Source of the DNA: Methanosarcinaceae archaeon
GTDB lineage: Archaea; Halobacteriota; Methanosarcinia; Methanosarcinales; Methanosarcinaceae
DNA length: 6,885 nucleotides
Assembly (NCBI GenBank): GCA_030594665.1
Contig: JAUVET010000069.1
Location: 1-6,885, forward strand
Direction of reading: 5' to 3'
Shown here piece by piece: positions 1 to 5,448 of this stretch; position 1 is the stretch's first letter, and every line of letters starts with the position of its first letter. The translations under genes and the position numbers were made by a program. The notes below the pieces were generated by a model, which saw nothing but the letters and a program-made list of their open reading frames with translations, was not told where the DNA came from and did not search any database.

Positions 1-45
1 TGACGATTCATATATTTCTGTTTCAATGTCGCTTGAAAATTCCAC
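1..45 (-). CDS. 5' end of an unidentified gene, cut by the window edge
   Basis: A GGAGTGA ribosome-binding sequence (51-57 on the minus strand) stands before two overlapping starts: GTG at 45-43 and ATG at 47-45. Both frames stay open to the edge, about 15 codons. The GTG frame reads VEFSSDIETEIYESS, an acidic, protein-like start; the ATG frame reads MWNFQATLKQKYMNR. I prefer GTG because a site resembling GGAGGTGAT then has better spacing and because neighbouring genes also use GTG or TTG starts. The start lies 54 bases past the fprA stop on the same strand, so it is probably the third gene of that operon. The product cannot be named from 15 residues. Confidence 0.4.
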   Translation of the reverse strand, partial: MEFSSDIETEIYESS

Positions 46-99
46 ATATATCACTCCTTTATCTTTTCAATATCTTTTACATATCTGATAAAATGGATA

Positions 100-1359
100 T
101 CATTTCCCCTCTGACGATTCTGCCACGTTTGCCGAGTCTGCTACGTTTGCCAAATCTGCCGGGTCTGCCATACTTGCAAGCCTGATGCCCATCTCTTTGC
201 ACGTCCTCAAAGCATCATCGTCGGGTCTGAACTTCACCTGCAAACCGGGTTCCATGATCTCAAACCCTGCGGTCTCCAATTCCTTTTCAACCGCTTTCAC
301 AGCCCCGCCGCCCCAGCCGAATGAGCCGAACGCAACCGCCTTTTTACCTTTTGGTCGCAGTCCCTTAAGGTATGTCAAAAATCCGGCAACTGATGGGTAC
401 ATTCCATTGTTGAGAGTGGGCGAACCAACAGCAATTACCGGTGCATCCAGCACCTCTTTTATGATCGCACTCCAGTCGTTCTTCTGCAAGTTAAGGAGCT
501 TTGCCTCAACACCGGAAGCAATGATGCCATCGACCATCGCTTTTGCCATCCTCTCAGTGCTTTTCCACATCGTATCATAGATTACCAGAACCTTTGGCAC
601 AGTCCCGGCATTTGCCCACCGCTCATAAGCAGCGATTACCTGTGCAGGATCCTTTCGCCATATCACGCCATGACATGGTGCGATCATATCGATCTCAATG
701 CCAAGTTGTTTCACCGTATCCACATACTTGAGTACCTGTGAGCCGAACGGCATCAAGATGTTTGCATAATATTCAGCAGCATCGTCCATCACATCACCGA
801 CCTCATCATTGAACCGATGTGATGAGGCAATATGTTGTCCAAAGGCATCGTTTGAAAGGAGTATTTTATCCTCTTTGATGTAGGTGTGCATGCTGTCAGG
901 CCAGTGCAGCATTTTTGCTTCAATGAACATCAATGTCCTGGTGCCAAGATCCAACTCACTGCCTGTTTCAACAACCTCAAAATTCCAGTCCTTGCATCCC
1001 ATACCACCATAATGTTGACACAACCCATCCTTGCCTCGTTTTGTTGCAATGATCATGGCATTCGGAATTAGTCTCATAAGCACAGGCAAAGAACCTGAAT
1101 GATCCATTTCAACGTGGTTCGATATTACATAATCAATCCTTGTAGGGTCGATTATTTTTTGGATCTGCTTGATCAGCTCTCCTGCAAAATGCGATTTCAC
1201 AGTATCCACAAGTGCGATCTTCTCATCTACTATCAGGTAAGCATTATATGTAGTTCCCTTTGGTGTCACATAACCATGAAAATCACGGAGGTTCCAGTCA
1301 ACCACACCTACCCAGTAAACCCCTTTCGCCAGTTCTGCCGGATTATATTTATTTTCCAC
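100..1359 (-). CDS. fprA: FprA-family flavodiiron protein (F420H2 oxidase type)
   Basis: This 419-residue cytoplasmic protein is a type A flavoprotein. In methanogens the family reduces O2 to water with electrons from reduced F420; other members reduce NO. The N-terminal metallo-beta-lactamase-like domain (about 1-250) keeps every expected diiron ligand: H82, E84, D86 and H87 in NHVEMDH, H152 in LHWPD, D171 in SNDAF and H230 in PCHG. The C-terminal flavodoxin domain (about 255-397) has the FMN phosphate loop YDTMWKST at 261-268 and the GSPTLNNGMYP and SFGWGGGAV loops. There is no rubredoxin or flavin-reductase extension, so electrons should come from F420H2 or a separate carrier; the donor is inferred. 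The start is GTG, supported by AGGAGGG seven bases upstream. It lies 35 bases after a ferritin-like gene, so the two are probably cotranscribed. The last ~22 residues are a low-complexity tail encoded by an 18-base tandem repeat, beyond the usual end of the family. Confidence 0.95.
   Translation of the reverse strand: MENKYNPAELAKGVYWVGVVDWNLRDFHGYVTPKGTTYNAYLIVDEKIALVDTVKSHFAGELIKQIQKIIDPTRIDYVISNHVEMDHSGSLPVLMRLIPNAMIIATKRGKDGLCQHYGGMGCKDWNFEVVETGSELDLGTRTLMFIEAKMLHWPDSMHTYIKEDKILLSNDAFGQHIASSHRFNDEVGDVMDDAAEYYANILMPFGSQVLKYVDTVKQLGIEIDMIAPCHGVIWRKDPAQVIAAYERWANAGTVPKVLVIYDTMWKSTERMAKAMVDGIIASGVEAKLLNLQKNDWSAIIKEVLDAPVIAVGSPTLNNGMYPSVAGFLTYLKGLRPKGKKAVAFGSFGWGGGAVKAVEKELETAGFEIMEPGLQVKFRPDDDALRTCKEMGIRLASMADPADLANVADSANVAESSEGK
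124..159 (-). repeat. 18-base tandem repeat encoding the FprA C-terminal tail
   Basis: Two adjacent 18-base units (142-159 and 124-141 on the minus strand) match the pattern GCAGAYTYGGCAAACGTR and encode ADLANV then ADSANV. Partial nine-base units flank them: GCAGACCCG before and GCAGAATCG after. The whole stretch encodes the alanine/aspartate-rich end of FprA and keeps the reading frame. It looks like recent slippage or duplication near the stop codon. Confidence 0.8.
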
Positions 1360-1366
1360 TCCTGAT

Positions 1367-1373
1367 CCCTCCT
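1367..1373 (-). promoter_or_regulatory. Ribosome-binding site deciding the GTG start of fprA
   Basis: AGGAGGG on the minus strand lies seven bases before GTG (1359-1357). No in-frame ATG is better placed, so the GTG start is well supported. Confidence 0.8.
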
Positions 1374-1394
1374 GATGTAAATATCAAATGAAAG

Positions 1395-1886
1395 TTATGT
1401 TTGCATCCTGAATTGCGTGGATTCTTCTAAGAATCCATCGATCAGTTCATAATGCCCCCTCTCGACAGATGCAAGTTTATCAAAAAACTCGCGCTGCTTT
1501 TCATTTTCAGCACGTTTTGAAAGTTCGGCATAGAAATATTCACTTTTTCGCTCAAGACGGAGCGCTGCCAAAAGTACACCAATCTCGCCCAGGCGTTCAT
1601 CCGTAAACTCTGTGGCAAATGAAGGTTTAAATTCAAGCGCTGCAAATTTAACATCAGGCACTGTTTTGCCAGCCATATATTGTTTCAAATAGTCGGCGTG
1701 CCTGCCTTCTTCCCCTGCCAGGTACTTATATAATCCAACAACTTCCACGCTTTTTATGGCAGATGCTGCTTTTTCAAGATAAAAGTCCCTGCCCTGTTCC
1801 TCCATGGAAATTGCCATCTCAAGCACATTTTCGAATGTGTTCATTCCTTCCGGAATGATAAATATCTCCCTTAGTATATCAGTCAT
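1395..1886 (-). CDS. Ferritin-like diiron protein, rubrerythrin family without rubredoxin domain
   Basis: The 163-residue product is a four-helix ferritin-like protein. Likely diiron ligands follow the family pattern: E29 in MEEQGRDFY, E60 and H63 in EEGRH, E112 in LERKSEYFY, and E142 and H145 in VERGH. It has no CxxC pairs, so it lacks the rubredoxin-like domain of classical rubrerythrins. The short N-terminal lead (about 1-15) before the first helix is unassigned. Family members act in peroxide reduction or iron handling in the cytoplasm; which applies here is not visible. The start is ATG with a G-run at 1894-1898 seven bases upstream; GGGGG can pair with the 16S tail through one G-U wobble. 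It is the first gene of a minus-strand unit with fprA 35 bases downstream, consistent with an oxygen/peroxide protection operon. It diverges from ino1. Confidence 0.88.
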   Translation of the reverse strand: MTDILREIFIIPEGMNTFENVLEMAISMEEQGRDFYLEKAASAIKSVEVVGLYKYLAGEEGRHADYLKQYMAGKTVPDVKFAALEFKPSFATEFTDERLGEIGVLLAALRLERKSEYFYAELSKRAENEKQREFFDKLASVERGHYELIDGFLEESTQFRMQT

Positions 1887-1962
1887 ATATGTGCCCCCTT
1901 GCCCTACTCGTCTTTTATTTTATCAGGACTAACCCCTACTATAATGTACAATGGACAAGATG

Positions 1963-1973
1963 CTTAATAAATG
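1963..1973 (-). promoter_or_regulatory. Candidate TATA box for the ferritin-like/fprA operon
   Basis: On the minus strand this reads CATTTATTAAG, a TATA-like sequence that would place transcription start near 1940-1950 and give a leader of about 55-65 bases. A competing palindromic TATA-like sequence, TTATATAA, sits at 2013-2020 and could serve either direction. The assignment is by composition and spacing only. Confidence 0.3.
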
Positions 1974-2032
1974 ATTCAATTTGGCATTTAAATAACTTTC
2001 CACAGCAGTTCATTATATAATCTGAAAGTGTC

Positions 2033-2054
2033 AATCGTATAATATACCACGATT
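2033..2054. repeat. Short inverted repeat in the divergent intergenic region
   Basis: AATCGT (2033-2038) and ACGATT (2049-2054) are exact inverted copies separated by ten bases. The position between two divergent genes would suit a dimeric regulator, but six-base arms can arise by chance. Confidence 0.3.
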
Positions 2055-2105
2055 ATCCGTAACAATTCGTTGTAAACAAGACCCATGTCCACAATTTAGA
2101 AAGTC

Positions 2106-2115
2106 TTTTATAAAA
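2106..2115 (+). promoter_or_regulatory. Candidate TATA box for ino1
   Basis: TTTTATAAAA is a perfect ten-base palindrome preceded by the purine-rich GAAAGT, which could act as a BRE. Archaeal spacing would place transcription start near 2135-2138, at the edge of the hexamer arrays. That leaves a leader of about 75 bases before the ATG at 2212 and excludes translation from the ATG at 2131. Confidence 0.5.
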
Positions 2116-2136
2116 CCGTGAATAATCAAGATGCAA

Positions 2137-2178
2137 GTTAAAGTTAAAGTTAAAGTCAAAATTACAATTACAATTACA
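2137..2178 (+). repeat. Two consecutive hexanucleotide arrays in the ino1 leader
   Basis: Four GTTAAA-type units (2137-2160; the fourth is GTCAAA) run directly into three exact ATTACA units (2161-2178). All seven units are six bases, so changes in copy number preserve frame with an upstream ATG at 2131. The arrays end 21 bases before the ino1 ribosome site and probably form most of the 5' untranslated leader. Confidence 0.9.
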
Positions 2179-2199
2179 TTTAGCAACATTTTCAAAAAT

Positions 2200-2205
2200 G
2201 GAGAT
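2200..2205 (+). promoter_or_regulatory. Ribosome-binding site deciding the ino1 start
   Basis: GGAGAT, with eight bases between GGAG and ATG at 2212, supports starting at MDNIKIAIVG rather than at the in-frame ATG 27 codons upstream. The upstream ATG has no such site and would translate the repeat array. Confidence 0.75.
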
Positions 2206-2211
2206 ACATTC

Positions 2212-3315
2212 ATGGATAATATCAAAATCGCAATTGTAGGTGTTGGAAATTGTGCAAGTTCACTTATTCAAGGCATTGAATATTATAAGAATAAAAACAG
2301 CGATGATGCAATTGGTTTGATGCACTGGGAGATCGGTGGTTACAAACCAAGCGATATCGAAGTTGTTGCGGCATTCGACATCGATAAAAGGAAAGTTGGA
2401 AAAGATGTGGCTGACGCCATCTTTGAATTGCCTAACTGTACCACAGTCTTTTGTGAGAATGTACCAAAGACAGGAACCGTTGTAAAAAATGGCAAGGTTC
2501 TGGACGGCATGGCAGACCACATGAACGATTATGATGAAAAGCATTCTTTTGTTCTTGCCAATGAAAATGAACCTTCAAAAGAGGATATCGTAAATGAGTT
2601 AAATATCTCAAAAGCAGAAGTGCTTTTGAATTATCTTCCTGTAGGCTCTGAAGAAGCCACACGGTTCTATGCAGAATGCGCGCTTGAAGCAGGTGTAGCA
2701 TTCGTAAACAATATGCCGGTCTTTATCGCAAGTGACCCGACGTGGGCAAAAAGATTTGAGGACAGGGGCATACCGATAATTGGCGATGACATAAAAGCCC
2801 AACTTGGTGCAACCATCACACACCGTACCCTTGCAGACCTGTTCAACAAAAGGGGAGTGAAGTTAGAGCGGACATACCAACTCAATACAGGTGGAAATAC
2901 CGATTTCCTGAACATGTTAAATAGGAAACGACTTGCCTCAAAGAAGATATCAAAAACAGAAGCGGTACAATCTGTCATACCACAAAAACTGGATGAAGAT
3001 GACATACATATCGGACCAAGTGATTACGTCCCGTGGCAAAAGGATAACAAAGTATGCTTCCTCAGGCTGGAAGGAAAACTCTTCGGAAATGTCCCCATGA
3101 ATATTGAACTGCGCCTGTCAGTTGAAGATTCCCCCAACTCCGCAGGTGTGGTGATCGATGCGATCCGATGCTGCAAACTTGCGCTTGAAAGAGGCGATGG
3201 TGGTGTGTTATATTCGCCATCCGCATACTTTATGAAGCATCCTGCAAAACAGTTTACGGATGATGAAGCTTTTAACATGACCGAGGAGTTTATCGCAGGA
3301 ATACGGAATGAGTAG
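2212..3315 (+). CDS. ino1: myo-Inositol-3-phosphate synthase
   Basis: The 367-residue enzyme should convert glucose 6-phosphate to inositol phosphate with bound NAD, the first step towards inositol phospholipids (archaetidylinositol) or inositol-based solutes. It belongs to the short form of the family found in archaea and actinobacteria. Visible signatures are the N-terminal Rossmann loop GVGNCASSL (10-18), LNYLPVGS (139-146), the highly conserved GDDIKAQLGAT (191-201, with the conserved lysine K195), QLNTGGNTDFLNM (223-235) and NSAGVVIDAIRCCK (309-322). The sequence appears full length and intact. The family is cytosolic, and no membrane segment is seen. An in-frame ATG at 2131 would add 27 residues of VKVKVK/ITITIT repeat, which is not family-like and lies around the predicted transcription start. 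The gene appears to be monocistronic: it diverges from the ferritin-like gene, and the next plus-strand gene has its own promoter. Confidence 0.95.
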   Translation: MDNIKIAIVGVGNCASSLIQGIEYYKNKNSDDAIGLMHWEIGGYKPSDIEVVAAFDIDKRKVGKDVADAIFELPNCTTVFCENVPKTGTVVKNGKVLDGMADHMNDYDEKHSFVLANENEPSKEDIVNELNISKAEVLLNYLPVGSEEATRFYAECALEAGVAFVNNMPVFIASDPTWAKRFEDRGIPIIGDDIKAQLGATITHRTLADLFNKRGVKLERTYQLNTGGNTDFLNMLNRKRLASKKISKTEAVQSVIPQKLDEDDIHIGPSDYVPWQKDNKVCFLRLEGKLFGNVPMNIELRLSVEDSPNSAGVVIDAIRCCKLALERGDGGVLYSPSAYFMKHPAKQFTDDEAFNMTEEFIAGIRNE

Positions 3316-3360
3316 ATATTTAATATTCCTCACATCGCTATGCTAACGCGGGAAGCATGT

Positions 3361-3379
3361 AGTTAAGTTTAACTTGACT
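3361..3379. repeat. 19-base near-perfect palindrome
   Basis: AGTTAAGTT-T-AACTTGACT has nine-base arms around one central T, with a single non-identical pair that becomes a G-U pair in RNA. It lies 46 bases after the ino1 stop and 74 bases before the TATA box of the next operon. It could be part of the ino1 3' end or an operator for the downstream HTH protein. Only three T residues follow, so it is a weak intrinsic terminator. Confidence 0.6.
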
Positions 3380-3392
3380 TTCTAAGATAACT

Positions 3393-3408
3393 AAAAATCT
3401 CAATTTTT
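3393..3408 (+). terminator. Possible T-tract terminator after ino1
   Basis: AAAAAT-CTCA-ATTTTT is an A/T inverted repeat ending in five T residues. Archaeal RNA polymerase can terminate at T-rich tracts without a strong hairpin. The call is weak because the tract is short. Confidence 0.3.
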
Positions 3409-3453
3409 CCAGAATAAACATTATCGGAAGAACCTTCAAATTTTAAATCCAAA

Positions 3454-3463
3454 CTTATATAAG
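3454..3463 (+). promoter_or_regulatory. TATA box of the HTH-peptidase/PIN operon
   Basis: CTTATATAAG is a perfect palindrome matching the archaeal TATA consensus and is preceded by an A-rich BRE-like CCAAA. Transcription would begin near 3482-3488, about 80 bases before the preferred ATG at 3568. A leaderless start at the ATG of 3484 cannot be excluded. Downstream, GGAG at 3465-3468 precedes the predicted transcript start and so may not be a working ribosome site. Confidence 0.6.
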
Positions 3464-3479
3464 AGGAGAAGTCGAAATT

Positions 3480-3548
3480 ATGCATGTTTGTGAAAGATTT
3501 AAAATTGCGATCAAATGTAAGCCTAATATTAGTGATTGTATTAAATAA
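3480..3548 (+). other. Possible 22-codon upstream open frame, cysteine-containing
   Basis: ATG at 3480 opens 22 codons ending at TAA 3546-3548, with cysteines at residues 4, 13 and 20. GGAG (3465-3468) is 11 bases upstream. A second tiny frame, METPVL, runs 3551-3571 and its TGA overlaps the ATG at 3568 (ATGA). Predicted transcription starts at or after 3480, so the first frame may not be transcribed whole. I see no homology and list it only as a possible leader peptide. Confidence 0.12.
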
Positions 3549-3567
3549 AAATGGAAACTCCAGTATT

Positions 3568-4743
3568 ATGATTTCAGCAAGAGCAAATATAAATCCTAAT
3601 CTTCTTACATGGGCTCGCCAGACAATTGGCTTAGATATAGAAATATCTGCAAAAAAAATTGCGGTTAAAAAAGAAGTACTTGAGCAATGGGAATCCGGAG
3701 AAAAGAGACCAACAATAAATCAACTTCGGAAAGCTGCTAACGTATACAAGAGATCCTTAGCCGTATTCTTTTTACCAACTCCTCCATCAGCACCTGAATT
3801 TCCAACCGATTTTAGGTTGTTACCTGAAAATATGGATCGCATTTTGTCTCCAAATGTATTGGTTGAAATTAGATTATGCAATCGAAAGCGGGAAATTGCA
3901 TTGGAATTAGCAAAGATAAATGATCTGAAAGTTGGAAATCAACTTTCCACTGCAAATTTAAATAATGATATTGAAAGGCTTGCTCAAAGAGAAAGAGATT
4001 TTCTTGAAATCGACATGAAAACACAGTTTAAATCCGGAGATTTATATGCATCTTTAAAAATGTGGAAAAGATCTCTTGAAGATAAAGGAATACTTGTCTT
4101 CCAATCCAACGATGTTTCTCTTTCTGACATGAGAGGCTATTCTTTCTTCAATGACGAATACCCATATATCATTATCAATCCAAAAGATGCACCGAATGCC
4201 CGAATATTCTCTCTATTCCATGAATATTGCCATTTACTTCTTCGTAATGGTGGAATATGTGATATGTCAGAGTATGGAAACTCTAATATCTCACAGTTTG
4301 AGGTCTTTTGTAATCATTTTGCAGCTGCATTCTTAGTTCCAAAAGATAATATCTTAAAAGAGCCAATCGTTAAAGATAATCTTGATCCGGATCAATGGCC
4401 TGATGAAAGTATTCAAGCACTTGCTAATAAGTATAAGGTTAGTCGCGAGGTTATAATTCGTCGGCTCACAACTTTGGGTCGTGCGAGTCATAGCTTTTAT
4501 CGAATAAAACGCAAACAGTTCATTGAAGAATTAAGGCAAAAGAAGAGTTCGGATAAAGATATTATTGTACCACAATTTCGTAAGGCACTGAGTCGTAATG
4601 GGGAGATGTATACAGCCCTTGTTGTTGACTCATTTAGAAATCAGAAAATCAATATTAGTGATGTTTCAGATTATCTTGGAATACGCCTAAAGCATTTACC
4701 GAAAATTGAATCTGAAATAATGAATGCAAGGTTGTCATCATAA
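3568..4743 (+). CDS. HTH-XRE / ImmA-IrrE-type zinc peptidase fusion protein
   Basis: From ATG 3568 the protein has 391 residues. Residues about 9-65 form an XRE-type helix-turn-helix (TWARQTIGLDIEISAKK ... LEQWESGEKRPTINQL). A central peptidase domain (about 155-260) contains the zinc site LFHEYCHLLL (H218, E219, H222) and the following QFEVFCNHFAAAFLVP segment, where E245 is the likely third ligand. The C-terminal ~90 residues are basic, helical and unassigned. Related proteins cleave repressors or control toxin-antitoxin-like pairs; here DNA binding and proteolysis are joined in one chain. The next gene, a PIN-like protein, begins 12 bases after the stop, so they should be cotranscribed. 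An in-frame ATG at 3484 would add 28 residues with a hydrophobic patch. I prefer 3568 because MISARANINPNLL is the family-like beginning, though its ribosome site is poor. Codons are markedly A/T-rich compared with the flanking genes, suggesting transfer. Confidence 0.87.
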   Translation: MISARANINPNLLTWARQTIGLDIEISAKKIAVKKEVLEQWESGEKRPTINQLRKAANVYKRSLAVFFLPTPPSAPEFPTDFRLLPENMDRILSPNVLVEIRLCNRKREIALELAKINDLKVGNQLSTANLNNDIERLAQRERDFLEIDMKTQFKSGDLYASLKMWKRSLEDKGILVFQSNDVSLSDMRGYSFFNDEYPYIIINPKDAPNARIFSLFHEYCHLLLRNGGICDMSEYGNSNISQFEVFCNHFAAAFLVPKDNILKEPIVKDNLDPDQWPDESIQALANKYKVSREVIIRRLTTLGRASHSFYRIKRKQFIEELRQKKSSDKDIIVPQFRKALSRNGEMYTALVVDSFRNQKINISDVSDYLGIRLKHLPKIESEIMNARLSS

Positions 4744-4747
4744 GGAG
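4744..4747 (+). promoter_or_regulatory. Ribosome-binding site deciding the GTG start of the PIN-like gene
   Basis: GGAG directly follows the TAA stop of the peptidase gene and stands eight bases before GTG at 4756. This arrangement suggests coupled or closely linked translation of the pair. Confidence 0.75.
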
Positions 4748-4755
4748 CGTTTGAA

Positions 4756-5217
4756 GTGACATATTGCATAGATACAAGTTCACTTTTAACAGGATGGAAT
4801 GATAGATATCCACCAGAAATTTTCCCAACGCTCTGGGAAAATTTTGAAATTTTGATCGAAGATCAAAAATTAATATCTCCAATTGAAGTTTATTATGAAT
4901 TAGAGAAACAAGATGATACCATCAAAAGTTGGGTAGATCATAATAAAACAATGTTCCAGCCATTGGATGAAGAGGTTCAGGAGATTGCTAGCGAAATTCT
5001 CGCAAGCCACCCAACCTTAATTGATATAAATCGCCCCACTTATCAAGCAGACCCATTCATAATTGCCCTTGCAGTTAAACAAGATTGCGTGGTTGTAACA
5101 CAGGAAATATGGACTAATTCACCCAAACGAACAAAAATTCATAATGTTTGTGCTGCCTACGATGTTATGTGCATTGATCTTTTGAACATGGTTCAGGAAC
5201 TTAAGTGGACATTCTAA
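4756..5217 (+). CDS. DUF4411 family PIN-like protein, putative toxin ribonuclease
   Basis: This 153-residue protein starts with GTG. It begins with the PIN-type strand and acidic residue CIDTSSLLTGW (D6), followed by ISPIEVYYELE (E44), ADPFIIALA (D99) and VVVTQE (E117). These are the positions expected to form the metal-binding acidic cluster of PIN nucleases, and the order and length fit DUF4411. Proteins of this type are commonly paired with HTH-ImmA peptidases, as here, and are predicted toxins that cut RNA; activity is inferred, not shown. Under that model the upstream protein would be the regulator or antitoxin. No signal peptide or membrane segment is seen. Base composition is A/T-rich like its partner. 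The gene appears intact, ending at TAA 5215-5217, with a hairpin and T-tract about 130 bases downstream. Confidence 0.85.
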   Translation: MTYCIDTSSLLTGWNDRYPPEIFPTLWENFEILIEDQKLISPIEVYYELEKQDDTIKSWVDHNKTMFQPLDEEVQEIASEILASHPTLIDINRPTYQADPFIIALAVKQDCVVVTQEIWTNSPKRTKIHNVCAAYDVMCIDLLNMVQELKWTF

Positions 5218-5299
5218 CTTACACACCCATCCCCCTCACAAAATCCAAACGCGACCTCCGACATATCTCCATCCTGCAACGCATAATCAAGCAATCCGG

Positions 5300-5331
5300 G
5301 TAAACACAGATGTGCTTACAGCGATTGAAAC
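5300..5331 (+). repeat. Single CRISPR-repeat-like segment
   Basis: A 20-base imperfect palindrome (5300-5319: GTAA-a-CAC, loop AGAT, GTG-c-TTAC) is followed after three bases by GATTGAAAC (5323-5331). A central hairpin plus an ATTGAAAC 3' end is the pattern of many archaeal type I/III CRISPR repeats. There is one copy only, with no spacer periodicity in the window, so this is a resemblance and not an array. Confidence 0.25.
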
Positions 5332-5349
5332 TTCGGTGTGTATGCAGGG

Positions 5350-5387
5350 CAGTGCCGCGCTCTCGCGCGTGTGGTAGCACTGTTTTT
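5350..5387 (+). terminator. GC-rich hairpin with T-tract after the PIN-like gene
   Basis: Outer arms CAGTGC (5350-5355) and GCACTG (5377-5382) enclose inner arms CGCGC (5356-5360) and GCGCG (5365-5369) with loop TCTC and a seven-base bulge. Five T residues follow (5383-5387). The orientation fits termination of the plus-strand HTH-peptidase/PIN transcript before the convergent flavoprotein gene. It could also be the 3' end of a small structured RNA. Confidence 0.6.
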
Positions 5388-5424
5388 ATCCTGAACTCAT
5401 TAAACCGCTTGCATCACAACACAA

Positions 5425-5434
5425 CGGTGCACCG
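5425..5434. repeat. Ten-base palindrome beyond the flavoprotein stop
   Basis: CGGTGCACCG is a perfect palindrome 15 bases past the stop of the minus-strand flavoprotein gene. Flanking AA and GTT extend the pairing with one bulge. It may mark the 3' end of that transcript; no T-tract makes this certain. Confidence 0.3.
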
Positions 5435-5448
5435 GTTAAACAAACACC

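Larger units (their letters stand above)
5218..5448. other. Intergenic region between convergent operons, no confident gene
   Basis: This 231-base stretch is richer in C+G than the cassette before it. It holds a CRISPR-repeat-like segment (5300-5331), a strong hairpin with T-tract (5350-5387) and a ten-base palindrome (5425-5434). On the minus strand, about 5220-5310 reads open for 33 codons in a protein-like way (including LLDYALQDGDMSEVAFGF) after an in-frame stop, without a usable start. On the plus strand an overlapping frame ends in RHISILQRIIKQSG. Either could be a gene relic; neither can be called. Confidence 0.5.

Noticed and set aside
185..1365. Plus-strand open frames opposite fprA
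   Set aside because: They are antisense frames of a gene with all diiron ligands and FMN loops in place.
2131..2211. 27-residue N-terminal extension of the inositol phosphate synthase
   Set aside because: It translates the hexamer arrays, lacks a ribosome site, starts about where transcription should begin, and is unlike the family N-terminus, while ATG 2212 has GGAGAT at good spacing.
2260..3278. Minus-strand open frames opposite ino1
   Set aside because: They lie within a full-length recognised coding sequence and have no ribosome sites or motifs.
5300..5331. CRISPR array
   Set aside because: Only one repeat-like copy exists in the window, with no spacers or periodic recurrence, so it is listed only as a resemblance.
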